A stretch of DNA of 41,621 nucleotides, from positions 1-41,621 of the forward strand of contig CAKZQC010000011.1 of assembly GCA_937139495.1 (NCBI GenBank), read 5' to 3'. Of the stretch, positions 26,001 to 35,086 are shown one piece after another. This DNA is from an uncultured Saprospiraceae bacterium (GTDB lineage: Bacteria > Bacteroidota > Bacteroidia > Chitinophagales > Saprospiraceae). Each line of letters opens with the position of its first letter. The stretch's first letter is position 1. The position numbers and the translations under genes are program-made. The notes under the pieces were generated by a model. That model saw nothing but the letters and a program-made list of their open reading frames with translations, did not search any database and had not been told where the DNA came from.

Positions 26001-28178
26001 ATGAAAAAATACTATACCTACTTATTTTTGCTGCTTGCCAATGTCGTTTTTTTGACTTCCGTCGATGCTCAAACGATTGAATCTTATCTGCAAGCAGGCG
26101 ATGACGCATTTGAACAGCAGCAGTATTACAATGCTATGTATTATTATGATGCGGTATTGGAAGTAAAAGCAACAGCTAGTAATTATTACAAATATGCTCA
26201 AGCAGCACGCCTATCGTATGCCTACGAAAAAGCAGAACAGGCATATGCTAAGGTGATAGAACTGAAGCAAAAAGAGCAATATCCATTGGTGCAGTATTAT
26301 TATGGATTGGTACTCAAACAGAATGCAAAGTACGATGCTGCCAAGCAGGCTTATGGTGTGTTTTTGAAACAATATACGGAGGTAGATTTTTATCAAGAAA
26401 AAGCACAGCAAGAATATAATTCATGTGATTTTGCGAAGCAAATAGTGCAAGATTCAATCGTAGAAGATTCTTTAGTTATTCTTCGATTGGGCAATAATAT
26501 CAATACCAAATATTCTGATTTTGGAGCGCACCTAGTTGATGGAAAGTTGTATTATTCTTCCTTGTCGTATCAACGAAAAAAAGAAAAAAACGAAGACCGA
26601 AAATTTGCCGAAGACAAAAAGCGAGTAGCGAGATTGCTAACGGCTACCCACAAAGAAAATAAAGCAGATAACAGCACAGAAACTACTACGGATTTGCCAC
26701 CGAATAGCGAAGAAGAAGCAGAGCCAACGATTCCTAAAGATAAAAGTTTTAGGAGAGGTAAATTGATTGCCGAACTGAACGACAAAAGTAATCATACCGC
26801 TAATTCTACGATTAGTAATGATGGCAAAACGCTTTATTTTACAAGGTGTAGTGGCAAAAAATCGGACAGCTTACATTGTGCTATTTATACCGCACAATTG
26901 CAAGCCGATGGCAAATGGTCAGCACTCAAGCGACTGCCAGAACCAATCAATTCGGCGACAGCCACGACCACGCACCCCAATATAGCTTGGGATAGTTTGA
27001 CACAGACCGAATGGCTGTATTTTGCTTCCGATAGGGAAGGTGGTTTTGGTGATTTGGATATATGGAAAGTAGCCCTATCTAAGGACGGATCAGTAGCTTT
27101 GCCGACCAATTTGGGTAGTACCATCAACACCAAAGATGCAGAAGTGACCCCCTTCTATCATAGCAAGGAACAGCGCTTGTACTTTGCGTCTAGGTGGCAT
27201 TTTGGTTTGGGTGGGTATGATATTTTTTATAGCAATGATTTGGGAAATAGCTGGACAACACCGATTAACATGGGGGTGCCTTTCAATTCGGCTGCCAATG
27301 ATTTGTATTATGTCGTGAATGACAATGATACCTCAGGCTATTTTGCTTCCAACCGAGCAGGATCTCGGACGATTACGAAATCGGCCTGCTGCAACGACAT
27401 TTATAGTTATAATTACCCATTAGGTCGCCCACTTTATTTTGATACGCCTAACGTTGTTCGTCCACCTATCGACACGGTGCCGTTGGTGGATACCCCTACG
27501 TTGGTGGTGCTATTGCCGCCCGATACGATTCCCAATACCGCTATTGCGCAAACACCGTTGGATACACCGATTACGACCTACACGACCGCTACCACTATTA
27601 CAAAGCTGAATACCTTATTGCCACTAAGACTCTACTTCCATAACGACGAACCTGACTCCAATACCACCAAGCTGACAACCAATGTTTTATACGAAGAAAG
27701 TTATGCTCATTATATCAGCTTGATAGAGCGATACAAGATAGAATATGCAGGGCAATTCAACCCAGAACGTGCCGTTTATGAGCGGGACAAAGTCACTAAT
27801 TTTTTTAGAGATAAGGTACGAGGCGAATACAATCGTACCGACGAATTTATAGAGCAGCTAGCCCAAGCGTTGGCGAGTGGCGAAAAGCTAAAACTCTACA
27901 TCAGAGGCTACACCAGCCCCAAAGCATCGGAAAAATATAATGTAGCATTGGCACATCGAAGAGTCGTCAGTATGCGGTCTTATTTATTGCGATACAAAGC
28001 AAATTTACTACAGCAATATGTGGACAATGGGCAGTTGGTTATCAAAGAAGCGATGCTAGGCGAATCCGTTTCGCCACAAGGAATCAGTGACGACCACTTG
28101 GATCCTCAAAACTCAATATTTGGGATAGATGCTTCCAATGAACGAAAGGCAGAAATATCAATTATTGTCGCCCAATAA
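26001..28178 (+). CDS. TPR / PD40 propeller / OmpA-like envelope protein, atypical OmpA domain
   Basis: 725 residues. The signal peptide ends near SVDAQ. TPR-like repeats occupy ~25-150 (AGDDAFEQQQYYNAMYYYDA), a Lys/Glu-rich segment ~190-250, PD40 blades ~250-470 (TLYFTRCSGKKSDS, YFASDREGGFGDLDIWKVA, LYFASRWHFGLGGYDIFYS), a Pro/Thr-rich linker ~490-545, then an OmpA-like domain to the end. The OmpA part has a ~100-residue insertion after the first strand (LRLYFHNDEPDS). Its peptidoglycan-binding segment reads IRGYTSPKASEKYNVALAHRR: the usual Asp of the GHTD motif is Ser while the Arg is kept. It is a paralogue of the 10765-12717 protein without the CRD. It is likely periplasmic or outer-membrane associated. 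MITE 3 lies at its stop codon. Confidence 0.85.
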   Translation: MKKYYTYLFLLLANVVFLTSVDAQTIESYLQAGDDAFEQQQYYNAMYYYDAVLEVKATASNYYKYAQAARLSYAYEKAEQAYAKVIELKQKEQYPLVQYYYGLVLKQNAKYDAAKQAYGVFLKQYTEVDFYQEKAQQEYNSCDFAKQIVQDSIVEDSLVILRLGNNINTKYSDFGAHLVDGKLYYSSLSYQRKKEKNEDRKFAEDKKRVARLLTATHKENKADNSTETTTDLPPNSEEEAEPTIPKDKSFRRGKLIAELNDKSNHTANSTISNDGKTLYFTRCSGKKSDSLHCAIYTAQLQADGKWSALKRLPEPINSATATTTHPNIAWDSLTQTEWLYFASDREGGFGDLDIWKVALSKDGSVALPTNLGSTINTKDAEVTPFYHSKEQRLYFASRWHFGLGGYDIFYSNDLGNSWTTPINMGVPFNSAANDLYYVVNDNDTSGYFASNRAGSRTITKSACCNDIYSYNYPLGRPLYFDTPNVVRPPIDTVPLVDTPTLVVLLPPDTIPNTAIAQTPLDTPITTYTTATTITKLNTLLPLRLYFHNDEPDSNTTKLTTNVLYEESYAHYISLIERYKIEYAGQFNPERAVYERDKVTNFFRDKVRGEYNRTDEFIEQLAQALASGEKLKLYIRGYTSPKASEKYNVALAHRRVVSMRSYLLRYKANLLQQYVDNGQLVIKEAMLGESVSPQGISDDHLDPQNSIFGIDASNERKAEISIIVAQ

Positions 28179-28180
28179 TA

Positions 28181-28343
28181 GAGGTTATTACGAATAGATT
28201 CATATGGCAAGAAAAATATCTTTTCCCGATTCATTTCATAAATGCTCGACTTCATAGCTAAGGCTATGAGTCTCTGCGTTTATTTCATCAATCAAAAAAA
28301 ATCTATCTCCTTGACCTCATACAACTCCATTCGTAATAACCTC
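28181..28343. mobile_element. MITE-like element 3 (163 bp, TAATA target duplication)
   Basis: Perfect 15-bp terminal repeats GAGGTTATTACGAAT (28181-28195) and complement (28329-28343) are flanked by TAATA on both sides (28176-28180, 28344-28348); the left TAATA contains the TAA stop codon of the upstream gene. The interior is non-coding, with a central CATAGCTAAGGCTATG (28253-28268). Read on the minus strand, it shares three blocks in the same order and almost the same spacing with MITE 2. It separates the upstream gene from its terminator at 28381. Confidence 0.8.
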
Positions 28344-28380
28344 TAATATCAAAACAAAAACAACTTTTTAAAACAACTCC

Positions 28381-28416
28381 AATGCTCTATCCGCAACCGC
28401 AGATAGGGCATTTTGT
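28381..28416 (+). terminator. intrinsic terminator, now 200 bases from its gene
   Basis: AATGCTCTAT (28381-28390) pairs with ATAGGGCATT (28403-28412) with one G-U pair that favours the plus-strand RNA. TTTT follows. It probably belonged directly behind the 26001-28178 gene before MITE 3 was inserted. Confidence 0.65.
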
Positions 28417-28471
28417 TGTTAAGTATTTAGGGCTGATTCGTTTAACACACTTCTATATGCAAATATATTGG

Positions 28472-28483
28472 TATTACGTAATA
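28472..28483. promoter_or_regulatory. perfect palindrome upstream of the second giant gene
   Basis: TATTACGTAATA is a perfect 12-bp palindrome 114 bases before the ATG at 28598, next to a TTTG/TATTTTG promoter-like region (28487-28498). It could be an operator for a dimeric regulator. Confidence 0.3.
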
Positions 28484-28597
28484 TTATTTGTATTTTGTGT
28501 CTCCCTAAATGAGCGATAGCGTAGCAAATTCAAAAGCTGTTTTATCGTATTTTTATCACATTTTTATTTAATCATTGTAAACAAAATTTTACAACGT

Positions 28598-31500
28598 ATG
28601 AATTCATTTATAACAAACAAGAGAGGCTTTCAGCTGCTGGCTTGCATACTAGCAATCTGGTCATGGAGTGCCACTCAGTCCATCGGACAAATTAATTCGT
28701 TCCCGTATTTTTACGATTTCGAGAACGAGACGACAGGCTCTACAGCCTCCAACCCAAGCTACACCATGGTACAAACAGGCTGGCTCAATGCCGCTGGTGA
28801 TGACATGGATTGGACAAACGATGTGAATGCTACAGGTTCTGGAAGCACAGGGCCAAACGAAGATCACACTGTTGCTCCAGGTACATTTTATATGTACCTA
28901 GAGACTTCTGGTACAGGTACAGGACGTGTTGCCAATTTGGAAACACCTACTTTTGATTTTACGTCAGCTCCAGCACCACAGGTATCTTTTTGGTATCACA
29001 TGTATGGTGCTACTACGGGTACACTTCGTTTTGAGGTTAGTACCAATGGTGGAACAACTTGGACTTCTTTGTTTTCCTTGTCAGGACAGCAACAAACTGC
29101 TTCTGCGGACCCTTGGAGACGAGCAGTTATCAATACGGCTCCTTATGGTGGTATGGCTAGTGTTAAGTTCCGTTTTGTAGGGATTACTGGTACTAGTTTT
29201 ACAGGAGATATAGGTTTAGATGATTTCTTGGTAGAAAACATCTTGCCTGATAATGCTGGAATCAGTGCAATGGTTTCGCCTGTATTGGGTAGTGCTGCAG
29301 GTAGTTATGCAGTAGATGTTACACTAGAGAACTATGGTGGCAATACACTTAATGCAGTAGATATTGAGTGGGAAATCAACGGAGTTGCTCAAACGGCTGT
29401 TTCTTATGCAGGAACGCCATTAGCTCCTTTCACCAATACTAATGTTAACCTATCGGCAAGTACAGCTTTCCCTACAGGATTGACCAGTCTTAAGTTTTGG
29501 ACAAGTATGCCGAATGGTATAGCCGATTCAGACGTAGGAAACGATACATTGGAAGCTTTCTTCTGTACAGGACTGGTTGGTACTTATACCGTAGGTACAC
29601 CTACTTCTGATTTTCCTACTATCAATGCCGCAGAAGCAGCCTTGAATGGTTGTGGTATGGCAGGACCTGTTACGATGCAAGTACAAGCAGGTACGTACGC
29701 TCCTTTGATTGTGGCGAGTACTATACCAGGTTTGAGTGCTACCAATACCTTGACTTGGGACGGTAGCAGCCAGACGGCAGTTATTCAAGCCAATGGTGGT
29801 ATCAATGTACTCTTAGACGGAGCAGATTATATTACTATCCAAAACTTTACACTTAGCAATACAGGTAACACCGCAGATTTTGGTGTTTTGATTACAGACG
29901 ATGCTAACTTTAATGTTATTAGAGGTAATAGAGTATTGATTTCGAGTATCAACTTCTCTTCAGCAGGTATAGCTATCTCTGGCTCTACTACTTCAGCTAC
30001 TTCTAGTGGTATCAATGGTAACAATACACTAATCGAAAACAATACGGTTATTGGTGGTTATAGAGGTATCTCTATGTATGGTAATTCTACTGTAACTAAC
30101 TATGGCAATAGCAATGTTATTAGAAATAATGATGTTAGTGCTTATTACTACGGAATCTATACCTATTACCAAGATGGTATGACCGTAGATGGTAACTATG
30201 TACATGATATGACCAATACATTCAATTATGGAACTTATATTTATTATACCATGAACTCTGCTATTACGGCGAATAGAGTTAGTGCCAATAATTATGGAAT
30301 GTACTTTTTTGATGTCAACTCTAGAGTAGTGCCTACTTCTGATGTTATTATTGCCAACAATATGGTAATAGGAGAAGTTACTTATGGCATGTATCTTAGT
30401 TCAGTTGACGATACCAAAGTATTTCACAATACAATAAGAGGTAACGGAACTGCTACAGGGTTTACCATGACAGGTATTGAAAATACAGTAGAAATCAAGA
30501 ATAATATTTTCTATGCAGAAGATGATTATGCTTTCCAATCTTTCTCTTCTGTCGCAGTCTTAGATATGGATTACAATATCTTCTATAGTGGTTCTACTAC
30601 ATTTGACCTAATCAGCTACGGTGGTGTCTATACCGACTTGGTAGATTGGCAAACGAATGGAGGGTTTGGTTATGACCAAAACTCTATAGAAGGATTACCT
30701 GGATTTGCTAGTCCTACGGACTTGCACTCCGATGGTGTATTGGCAAACAATGTAGGGGTATTGACTTCTATCACAGTTGATATTGATGGTGATGTACGTC
30801 CTGTACCAGGTGCACCAACAGTTGATATTGGAGCCGATGAGTTTACACCACCAGACAATGATGCAGGTGTAGTGGATTTGTTGAGCCCAACGATTCCTAT
30901 CAATGCAGGTTTTTCTAGCGTAGAAATTCAAGTACAGAACTTTGGTGTACAAGTATTGACTTCTTTCATGGTAGAATGGGAGATAGATGGTGTGGCACAA
31001 GCGCCAGTACCTTATACAGGTTCTACTATTCCAGTATTGGGTACAACCGATATGATATTGGCAAACCTAAACTTTCCAGTCAATACAACGAGCCTCAAAT
31101 TTTGGACAACCATGCCAAATGGAGTGGCAGATGAGCGCACAGACAACGATACATTAGAGATAAATGTTTGTCCAGGTTTGCAAGGAGTCTATACGGTAGG
31201 TAATGCTACTTCTGATTTTCCTACGGTCAACGATATGATGGAATCACTCATGGCGTGTGGTGTATCTGGACCTACCGAAATGCAGTTTCAGATAGGTACG
31301 TATGATGCTATCGAAATGGTTACTGTACCAGGTGTTAGTAGTGTCAATACATTGACATTGAATGGTATCAATACCGCTGATGCGACTATCCAAGGACCAA
31401 TGGTTGGTTCGTTGAGTACGGCAGCAGTAACATTAGACGGTGCTGATTATATTACCATCAAGAACTTTACGATTATCAATACGGGAGGTGCTCCAGCTTA

Positions 31501-34231
31501 TGGTGTCTTATTGACCAATGCAGCAGACCACAATACCATATTGGACAATACAATTATAGTAGATTATAGTACTAATATTACTAATGTAATCGGTATTTTA
31601 GCTTCTAATAGCAGAACGTCAAATACTGCGGAAGGTAATAATGCTAACTATACAACTATTGAAGGAAATGATATTACAGGTGGTATGACTTCTATCAGAT
31701 TAGAAGGAGGTCTTAGTAACCAAGAAAATATTGGCAACGCTATTTTGAATAATGAATTGCACAATGCGGATGACTACGGTATTTATGTAGATGAGCAAGA
31801 CAGTTTCAGATGTAACGGCAATAGAGTATTTGATTTGCAAGCTACGGCGAGTGATGCCATTGCTTTATACGATGTACACAATTTTGAAGTGATGTCTAAT
31901 AATGTTACTTCCAAGGATTATGGTATTTACATTGATGGTGGATTTTCTGCTACTGATAGAGCCAGAAATGGTAAAATCGTAAACAACATGGTTATTGGTA
32001 CAGGTACAGCTTCCGAAGCAATGTATTTGAGTGATGTCGATCAATTACAGATTTATCACAATACACTAGTTGGAGCTCCAGCTATGTACGTGAATAATCA
32101 TAGCAATTTGGATGTCCGAAACAATATTCTTTCTACCAACAATGATTTCTGCTTCGAGACTCCTTCACCTACTTCTATGGCATTTATGGATTACAACTTA
32201 TACTATATAAGTGGTACTTCTGGAGATGCGGTACGTTTTGGTACAACCACTTATCCTACTTTGGCAGATTGGCAGACCACTGGTCCTGCTGGATATGATG
32301 CCAACTCGGTAGCTGGTAACCCTAACTTTGTGAATGGATTGCACATTGCGTCAGCACTACCTATAGATGCAGGTACAGCAGCATTGCAGACGACTGTCAA
32401 CGAAGATTTTGACGGACAAACTAGACCAATGGGTACAGCACCAGATATTGGAGCAGACGAAACGGTCATCATTGCCAACGATGCTATGGCTGTCGGTCTT
32501 ACTGCTCCTATGGGCTGTGGCAGTACAAGCGATGACGTGATTGTATCGGTTGCGAACGTAGGTACAAACGTATTGATAGGTACTCCTATTATTGTAAACG
32601 TAACAGGAGCAACAACGACTACTTTCAATTTCAACGCACCAGTTATAATAGCAGGACGTTCTTTCGATTTCAATGTAGGAACATTGAACACCAGTACTGG
32701 AGGCGTTTATAACTTTGAAATAATTATTGCATCTGGTAGCGATACCAACCCAAGCAATGATACCGCTAACGTAAGTGTAACGATTACGCCTAACAACGAA
32801 AATGCTTTTACAAATGTAGGAGATACGATTGTTTGTGCAGGACAATTTGCTGACCTAGATGTACTAAGTACTGTACCGGGAATATCTATACTATGGTACG
32901 ATTCATTGACGGGTGGCAATTTATTGACCGTTGGGCGTAAATATACTACGACAATGCCTATTACCGCATCAACTACTTATTATGTACAACTACAAGGTTG
33001 CGATTCTCCTAGAAAAGCAATCACAGTAGATGCCGACAATGTAGGTATTGATGTAGAATTAGGAGCTGCTACAGCTACTATTTGTTCCAATGGAGCATTG
33101 GAATTGATTCCTACTGTTACAGGTTCGGCAGCAGTGAGTACTACTTGGTCAAACGGAGCATTGTCTTCTCTCATTGAGGTAACTAACAGTGGTCAATATA
33201 TCGTAATGGTCGAAAGTGCTAGCGGATGTATGGATCAAGATACTGTAAATGTACAAGCATTGGCTACGCCAATCATTAGCAGAACAGCAGTTTCTCCAGA
33301 TTGTGGAGGCGACAACGATGGTTCTATTGACTTGAGTGTAGGTGGTACCGCTGGTCCTTATACTTATGGTTGGTCAAACGGTGCAAGCACACAAGACTTG
33401 AATGGTTTGTCAGGTGGTGTGTATGTTGTGACGATTACCGAAGGCAATGGTGGGTTGTCTTGTAGCTATGTCGAGTCAGTACAATTGACTGAACCGACTA
33501 CCTTGACTACCAATGTAGATTTGACAAGTACTTCTTGTAATGGAAACGACGGAACCGTACAGTTGACTACCAATGGTGGTGCTGCTGGATACAGCTATAG
33601 CTGGTCGCATGGAGTCACTACCGAAGACCTAACAGGCTTGACAGGTGGCGTATATGATGTGACCGTAACAGATGCAAATGGTTGTACAGCTACCAATTCT
33701 GTAAACGTAGCTACTACTAATCCTATCGTAGCTACTATTGATACTGTATTCAATGAAATCGAAGATGTAAAAGGAGCGATTGAATTGAATGTAACAGGTG
33801 GTTCTGGAAATCTACAATACTCTTGGAGTACAGGAGCTAATACACAAAACTTGGACAGCTTAGTAGCAGGTACTTATTCTGTAACTATTGTCGATAACAC
33901 GACAGGTTGCCAGACTATTATTAGCAATATCGTAGTAGCTTACCAGATTCCTGATATGGTCAATGATATACAGAGCCTAAGCTCACTAAAAGTATATCCT
34001 AACCCTACCAGCGGACTCGTATCTATCAATATGGTATTGAACGAAAGTGCCGATGTACAATTGGAAATAATGAGCGTAACAGGACAACGTTTACAATCAT
34101 TTGCAACCGTACAAGGACTAGAGCAAAACTATGAAGTAGATATGTCGAACTATCCTGCTGGCGTTTATATGGCTAGAATTATAGTAGGCAATCAAGTAAC
34201 GACGACCAAAATTATTGTTTCTAGAAACTAA
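28598..34231 (+). CDS. T9SS-secreted multidomain surface protein (MAM, CARDB, beta-helix, SprB repeats)
   Basis: 1877 residues. A signal peptide (ending near QSIGQ) precedes a MAM-like domain (~30-212; FYDFENETTG, FWYHMYGATTGTLRFEVS, GLDDFLVEN). Then come a CARDB-like domain and right-handed beta-helix with PbH1-type rungs (~217-750; DGADYITIQNFTLSNTG, NTVIGGYRGISMYGNS), and a second copy of the same module (~752-1290; DGADYITIKNFTIINTG). A third CARDB-like domain (~1293-1395) and an Ig-like domain (~1400-1480, ISILWYDSLTGG) follow. SprB-type repeats (~1561-1780; SPDCGGDNDGSIDLSVGG, YSWSHGVTTEDLTGLTGG) lead to a T9SS sorting domain (~1796-1877; LKVYPNPTSGLVSINM). SprB repeats occur in Flavobacterium gliding adhesins. 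The beta-helix may bind or cleave polysaccharide, but no catalytic residues are identifiable. Probable surface adhesin. Confidence 0.9.
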   Translation: MNSFITNKRGFQLLACILAIWSWSATQSIGQINSFPYFYDFENETTGSTASNPSYTMVQTGWLNAAGDDMDWTNDVNATGSGSTGPNEDHTVAPGTFYMYLETSGTGTGRVANLETPTFDFTSAPAPQVSFWYHMYGATTGTLRFEVSTNGGTTWTSLFSLSGQQQTASADPWRRAVINTAPYGGMASVKFRFVGITGTSFTGDIGLDDFLVENILPDNAGISAMVSPVLGSAAGSYAVDVTLENYGGNTLNAVDIEWEINGVAQTAVSYAGTPLAPFTNTNVNLSASTAFPTGLTSLKFWTSMPNGIADSDVGNDTLEAFFCTGLVGTYTVGTPTSDFPTINAAEAALNGCGMAGPVTMQVQAGTYAPLIVASTIPGLSATNTLTWDGSSQTAVIQANGGINVLLDGADYITIQNFTLSNTGNTADFGVLITDDANFNVIRGNRVLISSINFSSAGIAISGSTTSATSSGINGNNTLIENNTVIGGYRGISMYGNSTVTNYGNSNVIRNNDVSAYYYGIYTYYQDGMTVDGNYVHDMTNTFNYGTYIYYTMNSAITANRVSANNYGMYFFDVNSRVVPTSDVIIANNMVIGEVTYGMYLSSVDDTKVFHNTIRGNGTATGFTMTGIENTVEIKNNIFYAEDDYAFQSFSSVAVLDMDYNIFYSGSTTFDLISYGGVYTDLVDWQTNGGFGYDQNSIEGLPGFASPTDLHSDGVLANNVGVLTSITVDIDGDVRPVPGAPTVDIGADEFTPPDNDAGVVDLLSPTIPINAGFSSVEIQVQNFGVQVLTSFMVEWEIDGVAQAPVPYTGSTIPVLGTTDMILANLNFPVNTTSLKFWTTMPNGVADERTDNDTLEINVCPGLQGVYTVGNATSDFPTVNDMMESLMACGVSGPTEMQFQIGTYDAIEMVTVPGVSSVNTLTLNGINTADATIQGPMVGSLSTAAVTLDGADYITIKNFTIINTGGAPAYGVLLTNAADHNTILDNTIIVDYSTNITNVIGILASNSRTSNTAEGNNANYTTIEGNDITGGMTSIRLEGGLSNQENIGNAILNNELHNADDYGIYVDEQDSFRCNGNRVFDLQATASDAIALYDVHNFEVMSNNVTSKDYGIYIDGGFSATDRARNGKIVNNMVIGTGTASEAMYLSDVDQLQIYHNTLVGAPAMYVNNHSNLDVRNNILSTNNDFCFETPSPTSMAFMDYNLYYISGTSGDAVRFGTTTYPTLADWQTTGPAGYDANSVAGNPNFVNGLHIASALPIDAGTAALQTTVNEDFDGQTRPMGTAPDIGADETVIIANDAMAVGLTAPMGCGSTSDDVIVSVANVGTNVLIGTPIIVNVTGATTTTFNFNAPVIIAGRSFDFNVGTLNTSTGGVYNFEIIIASGSDTNPSNDTANVSVTITPNNENAFTNVGDTIVCAGQFADLDVLSTVPGISILWYDSLTGGNLLTVGRKYTTTMPITASTTYYVQLQGCDSPRKAITVDADNVGIDVELGAATATICSNGALELIPTVTGSAAVSTTWSNGALSSLIEVTNSGQYIVMVESASGCMDQDTVNVQALATPIISRTAVSPDCGGDNDGSIDLSVGGTAGPYTYGWSNGASTQDLNGLSGGVYVVTITEGNGGLSCSYVESVQLTEPTTLTTNVDLTSTSCNGNDGTVQLTTNGGAAGYSYSWSHGVTTEDLTGLTGGVYDVTVTDANGCTATNSVNVATTNPIVATIDTVFNEIEDVKGAIELNVTGGSGNLQYSWSTGANTQNLDSLVAGTYSVTIVDNTTGCQTIISNIVVAYQIPDMVNDIQSLSSLKVYPNPTSGLVSINMVLNESADVQLEIMSVTGQRLQSFATVQGLEQNYEVDMSNYPAGVYMARIIVGNQVTTTKIIVSRN
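29250..32470 (+). repeat. duplicated CARDB + beta-helix module within the giant gene
   Basis: Two ~1.6-kb coding units start near 29250 (DNAGISAMVSP) and 30855 (DNDAGVVDLLSP). Both run through LKFWT-MPNG-AD, YTVG-ATSDFPT, DGADYITI and end with PDIGADE/VDIGADE. A third CARDB-like start (NDAMAVGLTAP, ~32477) lacks the helix. Confidence 0.8.
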
Positions 34232-34248
34232 TTATTTTGTATAATATC

Positions 34249-34268
34249 TTGGACTTCTAGAAGTCCAA
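34249..34268. repeat. perfect 20-bp palindrome
   Basis: TTGGACTTCTAGAAGTCCAA reads the same on both strands. It lies 17 bases after the stop of the giant gene and just before its terminator, so it may be an extra 3' hairpin. Confidence 0.7.
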
Positions 34269-34275
34269 CAATTAC

Positions 34276-34310
34276 AAGGGAGGTACCGATAGGTATCTCC
34301 CTTTTTTTTT
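34276..34310 (+). terminator. intrinsic terminator of the second giant gene
   Basis: AAGGGAGGTACC (34276-34287) pairs with GGTATCTCCCTT (34292-34303), one G-U pair, four-base loop, followed by a run of T. Directly behind it TAATTTTG (34312-34319) is a -7-like element for the next gene. Confidence 0.85.
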
Positions 34311-34355
34311 GTAATTTTGATACATTAAACAACTTCAACAAAAGAAGCATCAAGC

Positions 34356-34982
34356 ATGGTTAAAACTAAGAATGTTCACTTTGGGTACAACAGCCAAACG
34401 CAATTTAATTTTCCTGATATGACTTTTGAGCAAGGTAGCCACTGGTTACTGCTTGGTCAGTCGGGCTGCGGCAAAAGTACTTTGCTGCATCTTTTGGGGG
34501 GCTTGCTACGCCCAAGTAGTGGTATCGTAGAAGTCGCTCAACGAGATATTACGAGCCTTTCGGCTAATGAATTGGATCATTTTAGAGGTAGAAATATTGG
34601 TATTGTCTTTCAGCAGTCGCACTTAATTAAGGCATTGACCGTAGCCGAAAACTTATTGACCGCACAGTATTTGGCAGGTGTGCCACAGGACAAAAATGCC
34701 ATACAGCAACTATTGGAAAAACTTAATATTGGAGCGAAAGCCAACAGCAAACCGCAACAATTAAGTTTGGGCGAGCAACAAAGAGTGTCTATAGCTAGAG
34801 CTTTGATCAATAATCCTACCTTGATATTGGCAGATGAGCCAACCTCTAGTCTAGATGACGACAACTGCAAGGAAGTAGTCAACTTATTGTTGGAACAAAG
34901 CCAAAATTTTAACGCTACATTGGTTATTGTCACACACGATGGAAGACTGAAAGAGTTATTCAAGAATACCATTAACCTCTAA
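34356..34982 (+). CDS. ABC transporter ATP-binding protein, LolD/MacB-like, without a permease
   Basis: 208 residues. Walker A is GQSGCGKST (~residue 33), the Q-loop is FQQSHLIKALTVAENL, the signature is LSLGEQQR, Walker B is LILADEPTSSLD and the H-loop is VIVTHD. Length and the LI-x-LTV-x-EN segment fit the LolD/MacB/FtsE group that works with FtsX-type permeases in lipoprotein or substrate extraction. No permease is adjacent: the neighbours are a T9SS cargo protein and an MBL-fold hydrolase. The partner must be encoded elsewhere or the protein acts without one. A -7-like TAATTTTG lies 37 bases before the ATG. Confidence 0.9.
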   Translation: MVKTKNVHFGYNSQTQFNFPDMTFEQGSHWLLLGQSGCGKSTLLHLLGGLLRPSSGIVEVAQRDITSLSANELDHFRGRNIGIVFQQSHLIKALTVAENLLTAQYLAGVPQDKNAIQQLLEKLNIGAKANSKPQQLSLGEQQRVSIARALINNPTLILADEPTSSLDDDNCKEVVNLLLEQSQNFNATLVIVTHDGRLKELFKNTINL

Positions 34983-35086
34983 TAAAGCAACTGTAGTTAC
35001 TTCTGAAAAAGGGTCAACTATAAGTGCTAAAAAAGGTTAGTATGATGTACTAAATTGGTACAGTACCTCTTCAAAAAAATAAATAA

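Noticed and set aside
32357..32845. Two overlapping antisense frames in the second giant gene
   Set aside because: Their repetitive Thr/Val or Cys/Tyr composition mirrors the sense-strand repeats; no start or promoter signal.
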